Origin: Spirometra erinaceieuropaei
Lineage: Eukaryota; Platyhelminthes; Cestoda; Diphyllobothriidea; Diphyllobothriidae
Assembly (NCBI GenBank): GCA_902702965.1
Contig: CACRXP010000065.1
Location: 1,212,434-1,276,433 of the forward strand
DNA: 64,000 bases
Direction: 5' to 3'
Positions 1 through 10,845 of the stretch are shown here, piece after piece. The translations under genes and the position numbers were made by a program. Below the pieces are notes generated by a model, which saw only the letters and a list, made by a program, of their open reading frames with translations, did no database searches and was not told the DNA's origin. The stretch's first letter is position 1. Each line of letters starts with the position of its first letter.

Positions 1-82
1 TGTCTAATGTGCATGAAGAACCGCGATATACTGTCACCTTCCTGTGTAATCTCGTGCGATGAAGATGTCGAAGCTTTTCCTG

Positions 83-123
83 TCGGACGTCAATTTTGAA
101 TCCATACGAAAATTGACGTCCGA
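83..123. repeat. Perfect 15-bp hairpin
   Basis: A perfect inverted repeat: TCGGACGTCAATTTT at 83-97 pairs with its complement at 109-123, leaving an 11-base loop. No poly-T tract follows, so it does not look like a terminator. It could be a cruciform-forming site or the relic of a small foldback element. I see no related copy in the window. Confidence 0.85.
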
Positions 124-1129
124 AGGACGGCTAAATCTGTCGTTGACTAATATTTATAACGACGATTTTATTCTTCATACAATAAAACATGCATCATCCT
201 ATTTATGAGGAACATTCATCAGTGTTTCCTCTGCGCATCATTAGAAAAACGGAGAAATTCAGTCCTCGTCAGCAAAACGCCGTGTCAGTCATTTTTAGAT
301 GAAACACTTACTAAAGAAAGTTTTTTGTTGACCGAGAATATATTCATCACAGACCTTCCTTTTGGAGAAGCATTAGTTTTTGTGATGAGTTCTTATTTTT
401 AAACAAACCTCCAAGGTCGGCCCAGTTAGGGATATATGGCAAGAACTTCCGACGAGGACACGGCGTATCGACAGCAATTTTCAAGAGCTGTCGATACATG
501 GTGGTTTGGATGGTCATCAAACGACCATTCTGGCGGTTAATAACGGGGACCATCGACGGTAGGGTGTCGATGGACATCGACTGACCACATCCAGTTCCTC
601 CGTCCGCGGTTTGCGAAGCAATTTTATTCGCGCCAATAGCCTGAACCTTAATTCATTGGATAATCTATTTGCGTTTATCAAACCTACTTGGGACAGGGCT
701 AGAAAACACCTGTCAGCGCATTAAAAGCTGAATTTTGTGCCAAAAATTGTGAAGGCCGAGTCTCTACGCCCTCCGGACTTATGGCAGTTTTAAAAGCAAA
801 AGAGCCGTCAAAAAATACTAATACGTTGCATTTATTTCTGTTTTTCTTTACTTTATCGTTGTACTACATTCTTCTTTTTTGCTGGAATTTATGTTAGGCC
901 TTAAACAAGTGATCCGTCATAAAGTCGTTTTCCGATCTTGTGGCTTTTGGGTAAGGTAAATCAGTTTTTAGCTCGTAATTACTACTATAAAAACCAAACT
1001 ATGCTTTCCTTTAAATATCAGACGTTTCTTTAACTCCGTATAATTTTCCTGGATGCAAAGTGGGCCGTTCATGTGATAGAAGGGTTTTAGTGCGCAGTCC
1101 TTGACCTTTCATCGGATAGGTCACGAAAT
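124..1129. other. No recognisable feature
   Basis: AT-rich sequence with only short random open frames in all six frames. I see no domain, repeat family member or RNA gene. The lower-coordinate side of the decayed PLE at 1130-1745 should carry its GIY-YIG part if that element were complete, but the minus-strand translation here shows no such motif. Confidence 0.5.
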
Positions 1130-1745
1130 GTAGTTGTCGGTTTGTGTGCCACTTGTATTAAATGTTTTTTTACGCGTCTTTCAACGAGTTCAGACGCATT
1201 CCTAATGTAAAAAGGGCTTTGTCAAGTGTCCGGTTATGGTGCCTGATTAGAACTATCCAGTTTCCTTCATTTTGGCTCTTACAGTCTCATGTATCGACGT
1301 ACAAAATACGGGGGCATATATTCTGAAAAAATAACCACAAAAATCTGCCGAATTCGATGCAAGAGCCTTATTCGTCTGAGAAATGTTTTTGTTCGATTGA
1401 ATGAACTGTTGGTAATACTAAGTTTGTGATAGATAGGGTTGTTTATTGCAGTAGACTAATGTGTGCAACGTTCCATGATCTTTTCATTTTTGTCCACTTT
1501 ACACAAATGTGTCGATTTAGTTCCCGTAATTGATAGGCTGGTAACAATAGGTACCTTTGAACGACAATAAATGCGGCCTCTACATACCACAACCACAAAT
1601 TAATGCTAAATATAGGAAGCGTCCTGGCTTCTAATTTGTAAATACTGACGTCACTTAGGAAGTTAGGAATTAGTTGATCAATTAATGGCTCTTTTTGGTT
1701 GTTAATGTTAATATTGAGCGAACGAAGTGTTGGATCATAAATATA
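1130..1745 (-). pseudogene. Decayed Penelope-like element, reverse-transcriptase fragment
   Basis: Read on the minus strand with frame changes and stops, this stretch follows the order of a PLE reverse transcriptase. At 1569-1586 it encodes YVEAAF preceded by WLW, the position of the catalytic YVDD-type box; both aspartates are lost (DD to EA). Further on (about 1475-1430) comes HGTLHTLVYCNKQPYL, resembling the DGxLxTSVYRKxTY segment that follows the catalytic box in PLEs, then a decayed SNxNIS region. At about 1150-1200 the DNA also resembles the parallel PLE relic at 20830-20960 (GAGTTCAG, TTTGTCAAGT blocks). It cannot code for an active enzyme. Assignment to PLE is from motif order, not a database search. 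Confidence 0.6.
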
Positions 1746-2224
1746 AATCTAAGAGTTTGAAAAGTGCCGTTACAGGAACATCCGCGTTTTGAGACTAGAG
1801 CAGTTATTGTTTTTTTCGTCTTGCGAAATCTAAGGATAATGGCGTATACACTTGGACAGCCTCGAAAACTTCAATGATATCTCCTAGAGGATTCTTAGTT
1901 CTAGGTAATTTCCTTAGAGTTCTCAGTTGCATCCTCCTATTTCTCCTTGAGTGGTGGAGCTAGTGGTGGCGGTTAAGGATTGTGCAGTTGAATGTACGGA
2001 TTAATGATACGAGCGGTCAATTTAGGACGCCAGTTTCGTGTACTGTATGGAGTACGTGGAATTCTGTGCTGAGTTGCTGAGGAGGTTTCAAGGATTTGAA
2101 AATATCTGAAATTTTATTCTCTGTAAGACCCCTCGACTGAGTGCTAGTTTATGAAGTATATGCACGACCACTTGAGCAGTGCGAAAACAGTTTATCGAAT
2201 TTTGATGTCTCTAAATTCAACTTT
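1746..2224. other. No recognisable feature
   Basis: No supported gene or repeat. It lies on the upstream side of the minus-strand PLE fragment and should hold its N-terminal reverse-transcriptase part if present, but I could not follow any motif here. Confidence 0.4.
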
Positions 2225-2795
2225 TTCTCTTAGAAACTGCCAAAAATATCCTTTTCATAGGCATTGGGTGGTAAGCTAGGTTTTCTTCAAATTTTACATT
2301 CAAAAGGTACCTTTCGGCCTCAGTTAGTTTTCAACCTCAGAATAATTTCAAGCCCGATCTGTCGCTGTGCTCAGAGTTCCTAAACTACAAGTTGTAAACT
2401 TTCACTGCAGGGAAAATCATGCATTCCTTTATGTTAGTAAGAAGACGCCGTAAGGGCATGCAAAAGTTTGCAATAGACGGAGTGGTAAGAATTTTTCAGA
2501 CAGTCTTCGAGCATACATTTTGAAAAGGGCACAATTTATTGCCAACTAGGCATAAGAGCGATTATTTTTAATAAAGTACTCTCGCAATTGCAAGACCACT
2601 CAGGTATTCATATTTTAAGAAGTAGCGTTTTGTAGACTATCGGAAAGATATGCTTTTTAAAAGCCAGTATCTTATTGGGACCGAAAAAACCTTAACATTT
2701 TGTTACCTGCTAGGCAATATTAGAACTTTATCAAAATAACCCCTTCTAATGGAAAACAGATTTCAAAATTTCAGTTAAAATTTATGAATTATGGG
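2225..2795. repeat. Degenerate foldback element (family B-like)
   Basis: The right end (about 2742-2790) reads like the worn terminal inverted repeat of the A/B foldback families: CCCCTTCTAATGGAAAACAG, then TTTCAAAATTTCAGTTAAAATTTATGAA, in the same order as in intact copies such as 13080-14071. Internal blocks (AAAATCATGCATTCCTTTATG near 2416) also resemble the family B interior. The left terminus was not identified. Old and heavily mutated. Confidence 0.4.
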
Positions 2796-3392
2796 ACTTG
2801 CAGTTAACTGACCCTTCCAAATATTGATTCAGGGTAAAAAATATCGAACCTGTAGCACACTACTCCTCGGGGTCTCATAAAACTTTGCCAAGAGATTGCA
2901 AAAAGTTATTCGCCGCGGCAATCCCCGAGGAACAGCTCTCGTAAAAAAACTTGGTTCGTCTAGACAGTCACCCCAACGGCATATGAATTCTTCGCACAGC
3001 TGAAAAGTGGACTCGTGACAAGTTAGAAATTGGAGAACCCTGCGCGAATTTAAGGGTCGATGATCATATTAGCCTTTGGTCATGCATCTTCTGTCTTGGA
3101 GTTTCGTAGTTCCACAAGTTGTTATATTGAGAAAGGTTTAATTAACAAAGTTCTGCACAGAGGTTCTCTCCCTCACACGAGATTTTCTTCCACTGAAATT
3201 GAACAAATCCACCACTTTTCCCCCAAGATGACTGCAAGCGTGACTTGAGCACTGAATGCGATTGTAGTGAAGCGGCTTTGCCATATACCTACCCCCTTCT
3301 CCTATATTTAAGTCTACAATATTTCTACAGCCAGGCAATGCTTAGACGATCGTAGCTGAGCGCAAACGGAGTGAAAAACTGAGCTAAGCAAA
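2796..3392. other. No recognisable feature
   Basis: No supported gene. Contains only short open frames (under 70 codons) without family resemblance. Confidence 0.4.
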
Positions 3393-3420
3393 CAGTCTAC
3401 GCGCGCCACCGCGTAGACTG
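3393..3420. repeat. GC-rich 11-bp hairpin
   Basis: CAGTCTACGCG (3393-3403) pairs perfectly with CGCGTAGACTG (3410-3420) around a 6-base loop. It lies about 240 bp upstream of the PLE fragment. Its stem sequence (CAGTCTACGCG) loosely recalls the GTCTGCC/CAGACGC words of repeat family E. Confidence 0.8.
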
Positions 3421-3602
3421 AGGGGGCCTAGCATCTAACGTGAAAACATCCTAAAAGCCGCATTCAAAAAGGGGCCATTGTAGCCCAGCCCCAAAGGCTC
3501 TGACTACCGAAAGAGTAGCTTTCGACAACCAGGGGGATTCGTCTACGCTAGTGAGAAGGTAGGAAGAACCATTTAACAAAGTCAAAGGTCTATAATGTCC
3601 GC

Positions 3603-4496
3603 TTGGATGTGGCTGAGTCTTGCAGCAGGCCACGGAATTTGCCGATGGGAGCCCAGAGATATCTCTGGACGTTATTCTGCTGTCAGCCAACATACGCCCA
3701 TGCCGACAAAAGAGTTGAACGACAATATCTTCATGATCTCTTTCAAACCAATGGATACCCAAGCCACTTCATCAAGCAAAGCAAGCGCCGAGTGAACAGA
3801 CGACGGTCACAAGAAGAACAACCCGAAGTCTGGAGGGCTATTCCTTACATTAAAGGAGTCTCCGAAGCGGTTTCAAGACTGCTACAACCCGCCAGGGTAG
3901 GTATTGCCCATCGACCCCAGGCAACAATTCGTCGCCGTTTGATGCAACCCAAAGACATACTGCCACCCACTGAAACCTCAGCAGTTGTCTATCAAATACG
4001 TTGTAAGGATGGAGACTGCAACTACGTTGGGGAAACCGGACGGAAATTGCAGACCCGCCTACATGAGCACAAACTGGCAACACGGAGACTAGACCCAAAC
4101 TCACAGCTTGCGGCTCACATCGGGGAAACTGGTCACAGTTTTGATTTTCAAGGAGCAGCCGTCATAGGCAGGGGCACCTCAAGGACTGAGCGTCTCACTC
4201 TTGAGGCTTGGTACTCAGATGCCAACTCCATCAACAGGCATCTAGACCTTCCTTCGGCCTATAAAGTCCTACGTCACTTCATACACCGTGACGAAGACAA
4301 GACAATCACACGGAGCCTAAGAATGCCGAGCAAACACGGCCTGTCGACCACTTCACCCAAAAAGGGAAAGCAAACGCAACCAACCCCAATTGAGGTGACG
4401 ACACGTATTACAGTAGGCCACCAACATTCACAGGCGACGGCCAGTAGGCCGAGGCAGAGAAGGAAGAAAAAAATCGATCAGCCCAGGGCCAACTAA
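3603..4496 (+). CDS. Penelope-like element ORF, C-terminal part with GIY-YIG endonuclease (5'-truncated)
   Basis: An open frame of 297 codons. The first 18 or so residues are flanking sequence; recognisable PLE sequence starts near residue 21. Residues 37-55 (RVERQYLHDLFQTNGYP) are the segment that follows the RT thumb in PLEs, and IPYIKGVSEAVSRLL (80-94) is the typical linker. The GIY-YIG domain covers about 127-225: VVY (128-130) and YVG (141-143) replace GIY and YIG. Arg152 lies in TRLHEHK and Glu201 in LEAW. Asn211 is in the SINR motif. The PLE-specific Cys/His set is present: C134, C139, H172, H178. The reverse transcriptase core is absent, so it cannot move on its own. The lysine/arginine-rich tail (240-297) is family-variable. 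Within the element this domain would nick target DNA for primed reverse transcription in the nucleus. No frameshift is visible, so it is either young or a single surviving frame. Confidence 0.85.
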   Translation: MDVAESCSRPRNLPMGAQRYLWTLFCCQPTYAHADKRVERQYLHDLFQTNGYPSHFIKQSKRRVNRRRSQEEQPEVWRAIPYIKGVSEAVSRLLQPARVGIAHRPQATIRRRLMQPKDILPPTETSAVVYQIRCKDGDCNYVGETGRKLQTRLHEHKLATRRLDPNSQLAAHIGETGHSFDFQGAAVIGRGTSRTERLTLEAWYSDANSINRHLDLPSAYKVLRHFIHRDEDKTITRSLRMPSKHGLSTTSPKKGKQTQPTPIEVTTRITVGHQHSQATASRPRQRRKKKIDQPRAN

Positions 4497-4584
4497 TGCG
4501 GCAGTCTATTCAAAAATGCTGATCGATTTTTTCACTTGACGCTTTGACAATGGAGAGCAGCCCCAGCTCTTCGAAACGTCAGCC
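3657..4584 (+). mobile_element. 5'-truncated Penelope-like retroelement
   Basis: The element runs from the 5' truncation point near 3657 through the GIY-YIG frame to a decayed hammerhead at 4540-4584. The left boundary is inferred because the 48 bp that start at 3657 recur at 4624-4671, just past the 3' end. That pattern fits a head-to-tail tandem arrangement, a known PLE habit. No target duplication could be assigned with confidence. Confidence 0.65.
4540..4584 (+). ncRNA. Degenerate hammerhead ribozyme motif of the PLE
   Basis: The order of parts matches the other hammerheads in this window. TTGACAA (4544-4550) stands where CTGATGA should be. A stem follows, AGAGC (4553-4557) with GCTCT (4566-4570), then GAAAC and GTC (4573-4580). 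A 3-bp stem I forms from GCT before the core and AGC after the cleavage site. Two core bases differ from the consensus (C3 to T, G8 to A), so it is probably inactive. It sits just after the GIY-YIG frame. Confidence 0.55.
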
Positions 4585-4623
4585 AAAAAAGTCCCCCGAT
4601 CCGGTGAGCAATTCATTCTCCTC

Positions 4624-4671
4624 AGATATCTCTGGACGTTATTCTACTGTCAGCCAAAACACGCCCATGCC
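4624..4671 (+). repeat. Direct repeat of PLE internal sequence (tandem restart)
   Basis: 48 bp matching 3657-3704 with three mismatches (the shared word is ATATCTCTGGACGTTATTCT). It starts 40 bp after the predicted hammerhead cleavage site of the upstream PLE and then diverges. It reads as the first bases of a second, truncated tandem copy. Confidence 0.8.
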
Positions 4672-6367
4672 CAAGCTTTGAGATCCTTGTCCTTATGTGT
4701 CTGAGGAAGCGGTCTCAGACCACCATGTCGGTTGCTGGACTCCGGGGATGAGATAGGTTGTGCAGGGAGAAGACCTCGCAAGGAAGAAATCGCGGCATAA
4801 AGGGACCACGGGTGGGCAAGGAGACATCACAGATAGTGGTGCGGTCGCCGCTTTTTAGAGGTTGGTTTTGGAGTTAAAGTCTGGAGGCGTCGTTTTCACA
4901 GAGGGAGCCAAAAATTCGTTATCTGCTAGCCATCCCAATGAGTTCGAATCCGGGGAGAGCTGAAGCTGGGTGACCGAGGGCCTAGACAGCGCATCAGCCA
5001 CTCTTTGCCATGAGCCGTCTATATCCGTGAGGAAATCAGTCGAGTGGTTGTGGGTCAGCGCGATCTGGCGTCAGGAGCCTTCATGATAAAATTTGGTGAC
5101 CATGAGTTTTTTTGAGGTTTCCAAGTGGAGAGGGCAACCGATGCATGATGGCGGTGGACTGCAGATGATAAGTTTCCATGAACTATTGGTCATCCATTGA
5201 AAGTGTGGAGAGACTGTGATGTAACCTCTTAAAAACATTGCTGAATGTGTTTGGTGGATTCCCAAATTAACTTTCGATATGTGTATACAGTCAGTTATAT
5301 TTTGCAGAAATATTACTCGGAAAATTTGTTCGTTATGCAGGCTCGTAGGAAACTGTATTGCCCTTCTCATTTAACAGCTGAAAAGATTGGTCATTTCATA
5401 TGTCTAAGCATAAAGCTGTTGGAGTCTTTTTAGAAAATTCACACAGTTATTCACACGATCTACTATGCTCAAAGGCAAAAGTTTGTGACTTAATATACAT
5501 TTTGAGTAACCTCGGCTTTAAAATAACAGTTTTAGGTAAAGGTATATTATGTGAGTTTGGTCCAGACAAATTATGCTGCATATGGTTAACAACCTTTAAG
5601 CAAAGTTTAAAACGGGAGCGAAAAACTGAGATTGCGATGACAGAAGCGTCCGAGGACACCAAAATACTTACTTGAATGACTCCAGTTGAGACCGGGGAAC
5701 GCCCTCCATGCATGGCTGCAAATCAGGCAGCCCCTCCTCTCTTCTGTAAGGAGAATATCATGAACCGTCACCTGAGTTAGACTTTTTTTAATTACGCATA
5801 ACGTATTGAAAATTCTTGCACAAAAATTCATTGCATCTGACTTTATTAGCTAAATTACATTCTTTTGTGCGACTCATGCGTATAAATAGTAGACTTAAGC
5901 CTTTTCCGTATTTACGAAGCCTGCGTTTTTGTCCTTATGCCTCATCTGAAGTAGATAACTGGCAGGAAGTAGTCGAGTAGCCTTGAGCGTAGACACAGTT
6001 CTCCCATGTTTCCGGCTTTTCCACCCTGTAATCTCAACAACAGAATGGGGCGACTGTTTTTGTCACCTTTTGTTGACAAAGAAATAGACTTGTGATTAGT
6101 CCTCCCGCAGGATATTTGGAAACAGGCGCCTTTGCTTGGTGGTGCTATAAGTGAGTTTTGTCACCTTTGTGAAAGCAAACCGCATAAGAACTATTAGCGT
6201 TTTCTGCTAAATCACTTATTTTTACGGAGATTTCAATAACCACCCCCTTTGTTATGCATTTGACTGGTTTCTTTTATTTAATCAATAAAAAGCCTTTTCT
6301 TTTGACTGCGCGAAAAGGTGCACAGCATGCGTTACTTAAATCGAGGGACCTACTGGCACAGCAGTTA
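4672..6367. other. No recognisable feature
   Basis: Mixed sequence with short open frames on both strands (up to about 99 codons), none with a domain I recognise. The first 400 bp are richer in G than the surroundings. No repeat family member was seen. Confidence 0.4.
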
Positions 6368-7295
6368 CAGTCAGTGACCAGTCTCATGAAATCTTAACCG
6401 AGATTCCGAAGTGCGATTTCAATTAGGAAGGCGAACTTAGGTGGTGTTGAACTACTGATCAGCATGCAGAAAAATCCCAAGATATTTCAATCATGCCAGG
6501 ATGGTGGCTTTGAGATACACTTCTTTTTTGGCCGCCTACAAAAATCCGCATTCAAAAAAACGATGGCAACTTAATTAGCAGGAATTTTGTCCATCACGTT
6601 TCGATATCCTTATGAATTTAAACCTTTTTCATAAAAAACACGCACCAAAATATCTTTTTCTGTAATAGTCTGGCGGTATCTCACGTCTTATTTAAGCAGA
6701 GTTACCAAGTTAGGTGTATCTCTCGGTTATCGGAAAAAGCATTTTTCAGTTCTCCATTAACTCTGAGCCTGATCTGCCGTTGCATTTGAGTTTAACGTTT
6801 ACAGTCCACAATGTGCATATGTTTCATCTAAAAAATCCTAATTCCTCTATGCCCTTAAGACAATGCCATATAAGAAGCAGGCAGTGTTGTACTTGGTGCG
6901 GGCTATATTATATACTTTATAAAGTGCATAAATAAACGAACAGATCTGATTCTGTCTGATAAGATACTTCCCAGTCTTAATAAACTTTATAACTGGAAAC
7001 TCTTCTTGGACTTAGAGGTACCCTTCCTTCGGTCATCAAATTTACAAATTACGTGATTTTTTGCCTAATGGGTAAATAAAAAAAACTTTTGTGAATGTTG
7101 TCTGTAAAGAAGATTTTAATTTGCAATTTTACACAAAATCATTGGAGAAAACTCCATTACTTAGGCAGCTATTTTTGACGAATGTGGTTTTTTAGGTGAC
7201 CGCAAAGACGTACATTTCTGAATTGACATTATGTCGTGAGGGATATGCCTTAGAGTAATGTTTCATGCTAATCAGTATAACAACCTCACTAAATG
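6368..7295. mobile_element. Degenerate family B foldback element
   Basis: The left terminus CAGTCAGTGACCAGTCTCAT follows a TA (6366-6367) and continues with the family terminal repeat (CTTAACCGAGATTCCGAAGTGCG). The interior includes the ATGGTGGCTTT block that corresponds to GATGCCGGCTTT. Near 7140-7295 pieces of the opposite half recur (CATGCTAATCAGTATAACAACCTCACT), but the outer right terminus has been replaced by repeat E sequence. No transposase frame. Confidence 0.55.
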
Positions 7296-7450
7296 GTAAG
7301 GGAGCGCTCACCTATCGTTCTTACGGAACTCATGCGTCCCGTTATACCTTATGAGCTCTCTCTCGAGCCCAACCATCAGCCGCACAGCAACGCATGATAT
7401 AGGCAGAATGTTATTACCGACAAAGACAAGGAAGACAAGGGAAGACCTCA
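7296..7450. repeat. Repeat E copy with unoccupied B-element site
   Basis: Roughly 100 bp (CTCTCTCTCGAGCCCAACC, CAGCCGCACAGC) match 17610-17712, and the following GGCAGAATG plus ACAAAGACAAGGAAGAC match 18710-18747. In the other copy these two halves are split by a 989-bp family B element. This copy therefore shows the site without the insertion, at about 7397-7401 (GATATAGG). Confidence 0.75.
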
Positions 7451-8438
7451 CAGAAATTACATTTCTTAATCGAAAAGGCATTGCGGAGTTTTGTTTGAGA
7501 TTTTATGGTCACTGACTGATAATTTGACCCATTGCAACTCATAATTTTTAATACCGATCATTTTGCTGGCTTGCAATATATTGGCTCCTTCTACCCGACG
7601 TTTAGGCACCCTTCTTGTTTCGCTGCTCAAATATCAGGGGCCTAGTCATTATCGGAGTAAATTTCAGCGGTGCGTAGTCTCAAACGAATTAAGGTCTACG
7701 ACTGCCAAACATGTATCTTGGACCGTGAAAGACAACTTGCTTTGTTTTCAGTTATCATCCGACACTTTCCACTCAACATGCACTGACCCTTAAATGTTCC
7801 TTTTCAAGTGATAGATTGATATAACATCGTACCGGGCTTATTTTACCCTTTTTCAAGCAATTGTCGACTGTAAGCCGCTTGCGGTAAGAAACACAAAGAT
7901 GACGCACATAAACATCCCAGATGAGCCACAGACAAATGTCCTCTTCGAAATTTATTTGCTGCGGTCAACCAGTGGCTTGACATGCGCCTATTCCTCTATG
8001 AATATCAATTTCTGCTCACCTCCGAAACTACTCAAGCATGTTTTCAAGACGCCTTCAACTTAACCACATATGAGAATGTTGATTATTGCGGTTCAGATTG
8101 TAAATTGACATAAACCCAATTAAACCACTATACGACAACTACTTTTAGGCATAAATTTATGAGAAAATACCTTGTTGCCAGGCTGGCGTGTTACACTCAT
8201 CTAAAGCATGAGAAAAACCGCACTGGCTACTGTCCACTAGGAATATGTTAATATATCAACAGGAAGTTTACCTGCCCCTTATCTTTCATCAAACAAACCA
8301 ACGAATGTTTTCATGAATAAATTGGAAGGGGAGGGGCCAATGAACTGGTCGGGCGGCGGAGAGTTGTTTCTTGAAACAAACATGCAATCTTTGTTAAAAC
8401 AGACTCATTTGTGATAAATTTAATTGAAAATGAATAAG
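7451..8438. other. No recognisable feature
   Basis: Short random open frames only, on both strands. No repeat family member recognised. Confidence 0.4.
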
Positions 8439-8836
8439 CAGTCATTAACCACTCGCTTGAAATATTAACCGAAATTCAGAAATGTGCTCTTATTTGGGAG
8501 GATTACTTAAACAGGGTTTTTGGGATTGAACAACACGCAAAATGTTCCTGTGATATTTCTGACACAAGTTGATGCCGGCTTTTGAATGCAGTTATTTCTA
8601 GCCGCCCGTAAAAACGCACTCCATAGAAACGACTATTTAACCAGCGTGTAATTTTTGCTCAGTCTTTATAGGTGGGAAAAAAGATGTGCATTCAAGGGCC
8701 GACATCCTGGAATGACTGAATTACCTTTGGGTTATACTGCAATATAACGAATGGTATAACAAAACCAGGGAAATTATTCTTAATTGAAAACGCATTCGCA
8801 AATATCGACCGACATTTCAGGAAATCGGTAGCTGAA
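8439..8836. mobile_element. Short internally deleted family B foldback element
   Basis: Left end CAGTCATTAACCACTCGC..TTAACCGAAATTCAGAAATG and right end AACGCATTCGCAAAT..CGACCGACATTTCAGG are inverted copies of the family B terminus, only about 400 bp apart instead of about 990. TGATGCCGGCTTTTGAATGCA and TGCATTCAAGGGCCGACATCC are also inverted versions of the same internal block. The AT-rich core of the full element is missing. No coding capacity. Confidence 0.65.
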
Positions 8837-10624
8837 TGTGCAAGATCACACTAGTCAAGGCCGTACATCATCCGCAATAAAGTACGAATCACTAGAAAAA
8901 ATATCTCAGGGGCAAATAAGTTACTCTCGGTGTAGAATGGAGAAAGTTTGGTTTCTTTTATTTTCGTGCGCAGATCTACTCAATTATTCATTGCGCTTGT
9001 CCATGCTCTAGCACGTTTTTTCCAAGTAACCTGCTGTGGAAAGTTTTCGCCTGCGTCGTGTTTGCTGCCTAAAATCGTTTTTCAACTACGTCTGTGAAAT
9101 CTAAAGCTTTCATTTCGTTTAAGAGAAAGAGTGTGCCTCAAGTTTATTAATTGAAAAGGTTGTTGAGAAGGTGGGGCTTTTAGCTGGGCGATAGTAAAGC
9201 ACAAGTGAAATGTTGTATGAAGTGGAGTTAACATTTTGATACGGTATACTCTTTTACAGCATGCATAAATATGAAAAGCCACCTGATCCCCGAGTCCAGT
9301 TAAATGACTTATATACCAGTTCGCGCATTCAGGATTAATGATTAGCATCATTTTCTTGGAAGATGTCCAAAATCTCGAAAATAAAATGTTCGAAATACTT
9401 GAGGTTGATTGGAACCAGATTATTTTTTGTCGCAAAGATGAAAACACCTAGATTGTTTGCAGGCTAACAAGCTTTTTATGTCTGAAAAATGCTTGAACAT
9501 CTATCAAAACCAGACGATCAGCGACGCCATACTGTTCACACTTTCATGATTTTGGTCAAGTTACGCACAAAAAGAAGGCTGTCAAATAGTGTTTGTATAG
9601 CTGTCGCAGGCATCGGCAGCTAACAGAATTCTGAAGTCCTCTCGAATTTCACAGTTTCCTCGGTTCTGATCCAAGTCACTTCAAGCGGCAGAGTCGAACT
9701 TGAAACATTCGGCCCTTCTGTAGCAGGAGGTTTAAGGGCTTGAAACTCGGCGAAGTGTCAGATGACTGCTGACCAATGATAATGTTCGTATACGAGTTTG
9801 GTTAAGGACCTTGATACATTATGCAACAGCTTCATTGGCTGGAGGAACCTAGGGAGTTTTTGCGACCAAAAATCACGTTAACAGCTGCTGGCGGAAACGT
9901 CTGACGGCGACGGGCAATGGAAGAAGCCAAAACATCAATCATGCCAAAGAGCTACGCACAAATAAGTCCGATTTTTCGTCTGCAAATTGAGCCATTTCAG
10001 GATCCCCCCTGCTGGCACTTTGCGTCAGTGAGCTCAAATTTTCCCTTGAATTATTCCGTTGGGACGCATAGTGCAGTTTCCTAAGCCTCTCGACTCAAAA
10101 AATGGAGCCTTTCTCATTAAAATATCCTTTTGCATGCCAAGCTCATCCTCGAAATGTCTCACAGTGCCTATGATGGATTTCCACCCAACCTCAACGTTTG
10201 AAGATAAATACGGAGATGGAGAAGACGATAAATTGGCTGAAAATATGCCATTTGCAAATCTGAGACAAATAACGCATGGATTTCGAGACGTGTGCGCGTC
10301 TACTTCGCAGGTCCAGATATCTTTTGCAATACGTTTAACAGGAGACGTCTTGAAACTCGACAGTTTACTTGTTCCAAACGACGATGACCTCTACTGTCCT
10401 GGGAAGAGGAAAAAACAGCAGTGCTGTGCGTGTGGGTTCGGTTGCAACGATAGTGACTTCCATAGCATCTACTTTACTTTCTCTCATGAACTCTATCTCC
10501 CAGTAACACGAAAGGGTCAAGGCGTCTAGGGATGCGCGTGGATCACAAGTATCTCATGAACTCCTTACGGGCGTTTTGAAATGACTACTTGGGCTGTACG
10601 AATTTTTGTTCGGGATGACACGGA
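8837..10624. other. No recognisable feature
   Basis: Contains a 156-codon plus-strand open frame (10059-10529) and a 121-codon minus-strand frame (9082-9447). Neither shows a domain, signal peptide or repeat, and frames of this length are expected by chance in this much sequence. I do not call them genes. Confidence 0.4.
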
Positions 10625-10745
10625 AATATGAACCGCCCGTGATACAGGTGGTCCTGCGTTGAATTCCAGGCAAGGGTATCCATAACCGTGTCCGAGCCGT
10701 AATCTTAACCTTAATTTTAGCCCTTATCTTTAACCCAACCATGAT
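10625..10745 (-). repeat. Repeat D piece with CCTTAA tract
   Basis: GATACAGGTGGTCC is followed by a run of degenerate CTTAACC/TTTAACCC units (10700-10740). The same layout, a TAATACGGG-like word and then telomere-like units, occurs in repeat D copies at 31.1-31.3, 32.3-32.5 and 60.9-61.1 kb. Confidence 0.4.
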
Positions 10746-10845
10746 AGTCTTCTCGGAACTTAGCGCAAGGTCAACTTTGTCACGGGGTGGGCCTTCCTAC
10801 TCCCATGTCTTAACCTTTTTCAGTTAATTCTCGAAACCCTCATAT

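Noticed and set aside
9082..9447. 121-codon minus-strand frame
   Set aside because: No motif and no supporting context. Length within chance.
10059..10529. 156-codon open frame on the plus strand
   Set aside because: No domain, no repeat, no recognisable similarity. One frame of this length is about what chance gives in 64 kb over six frames.
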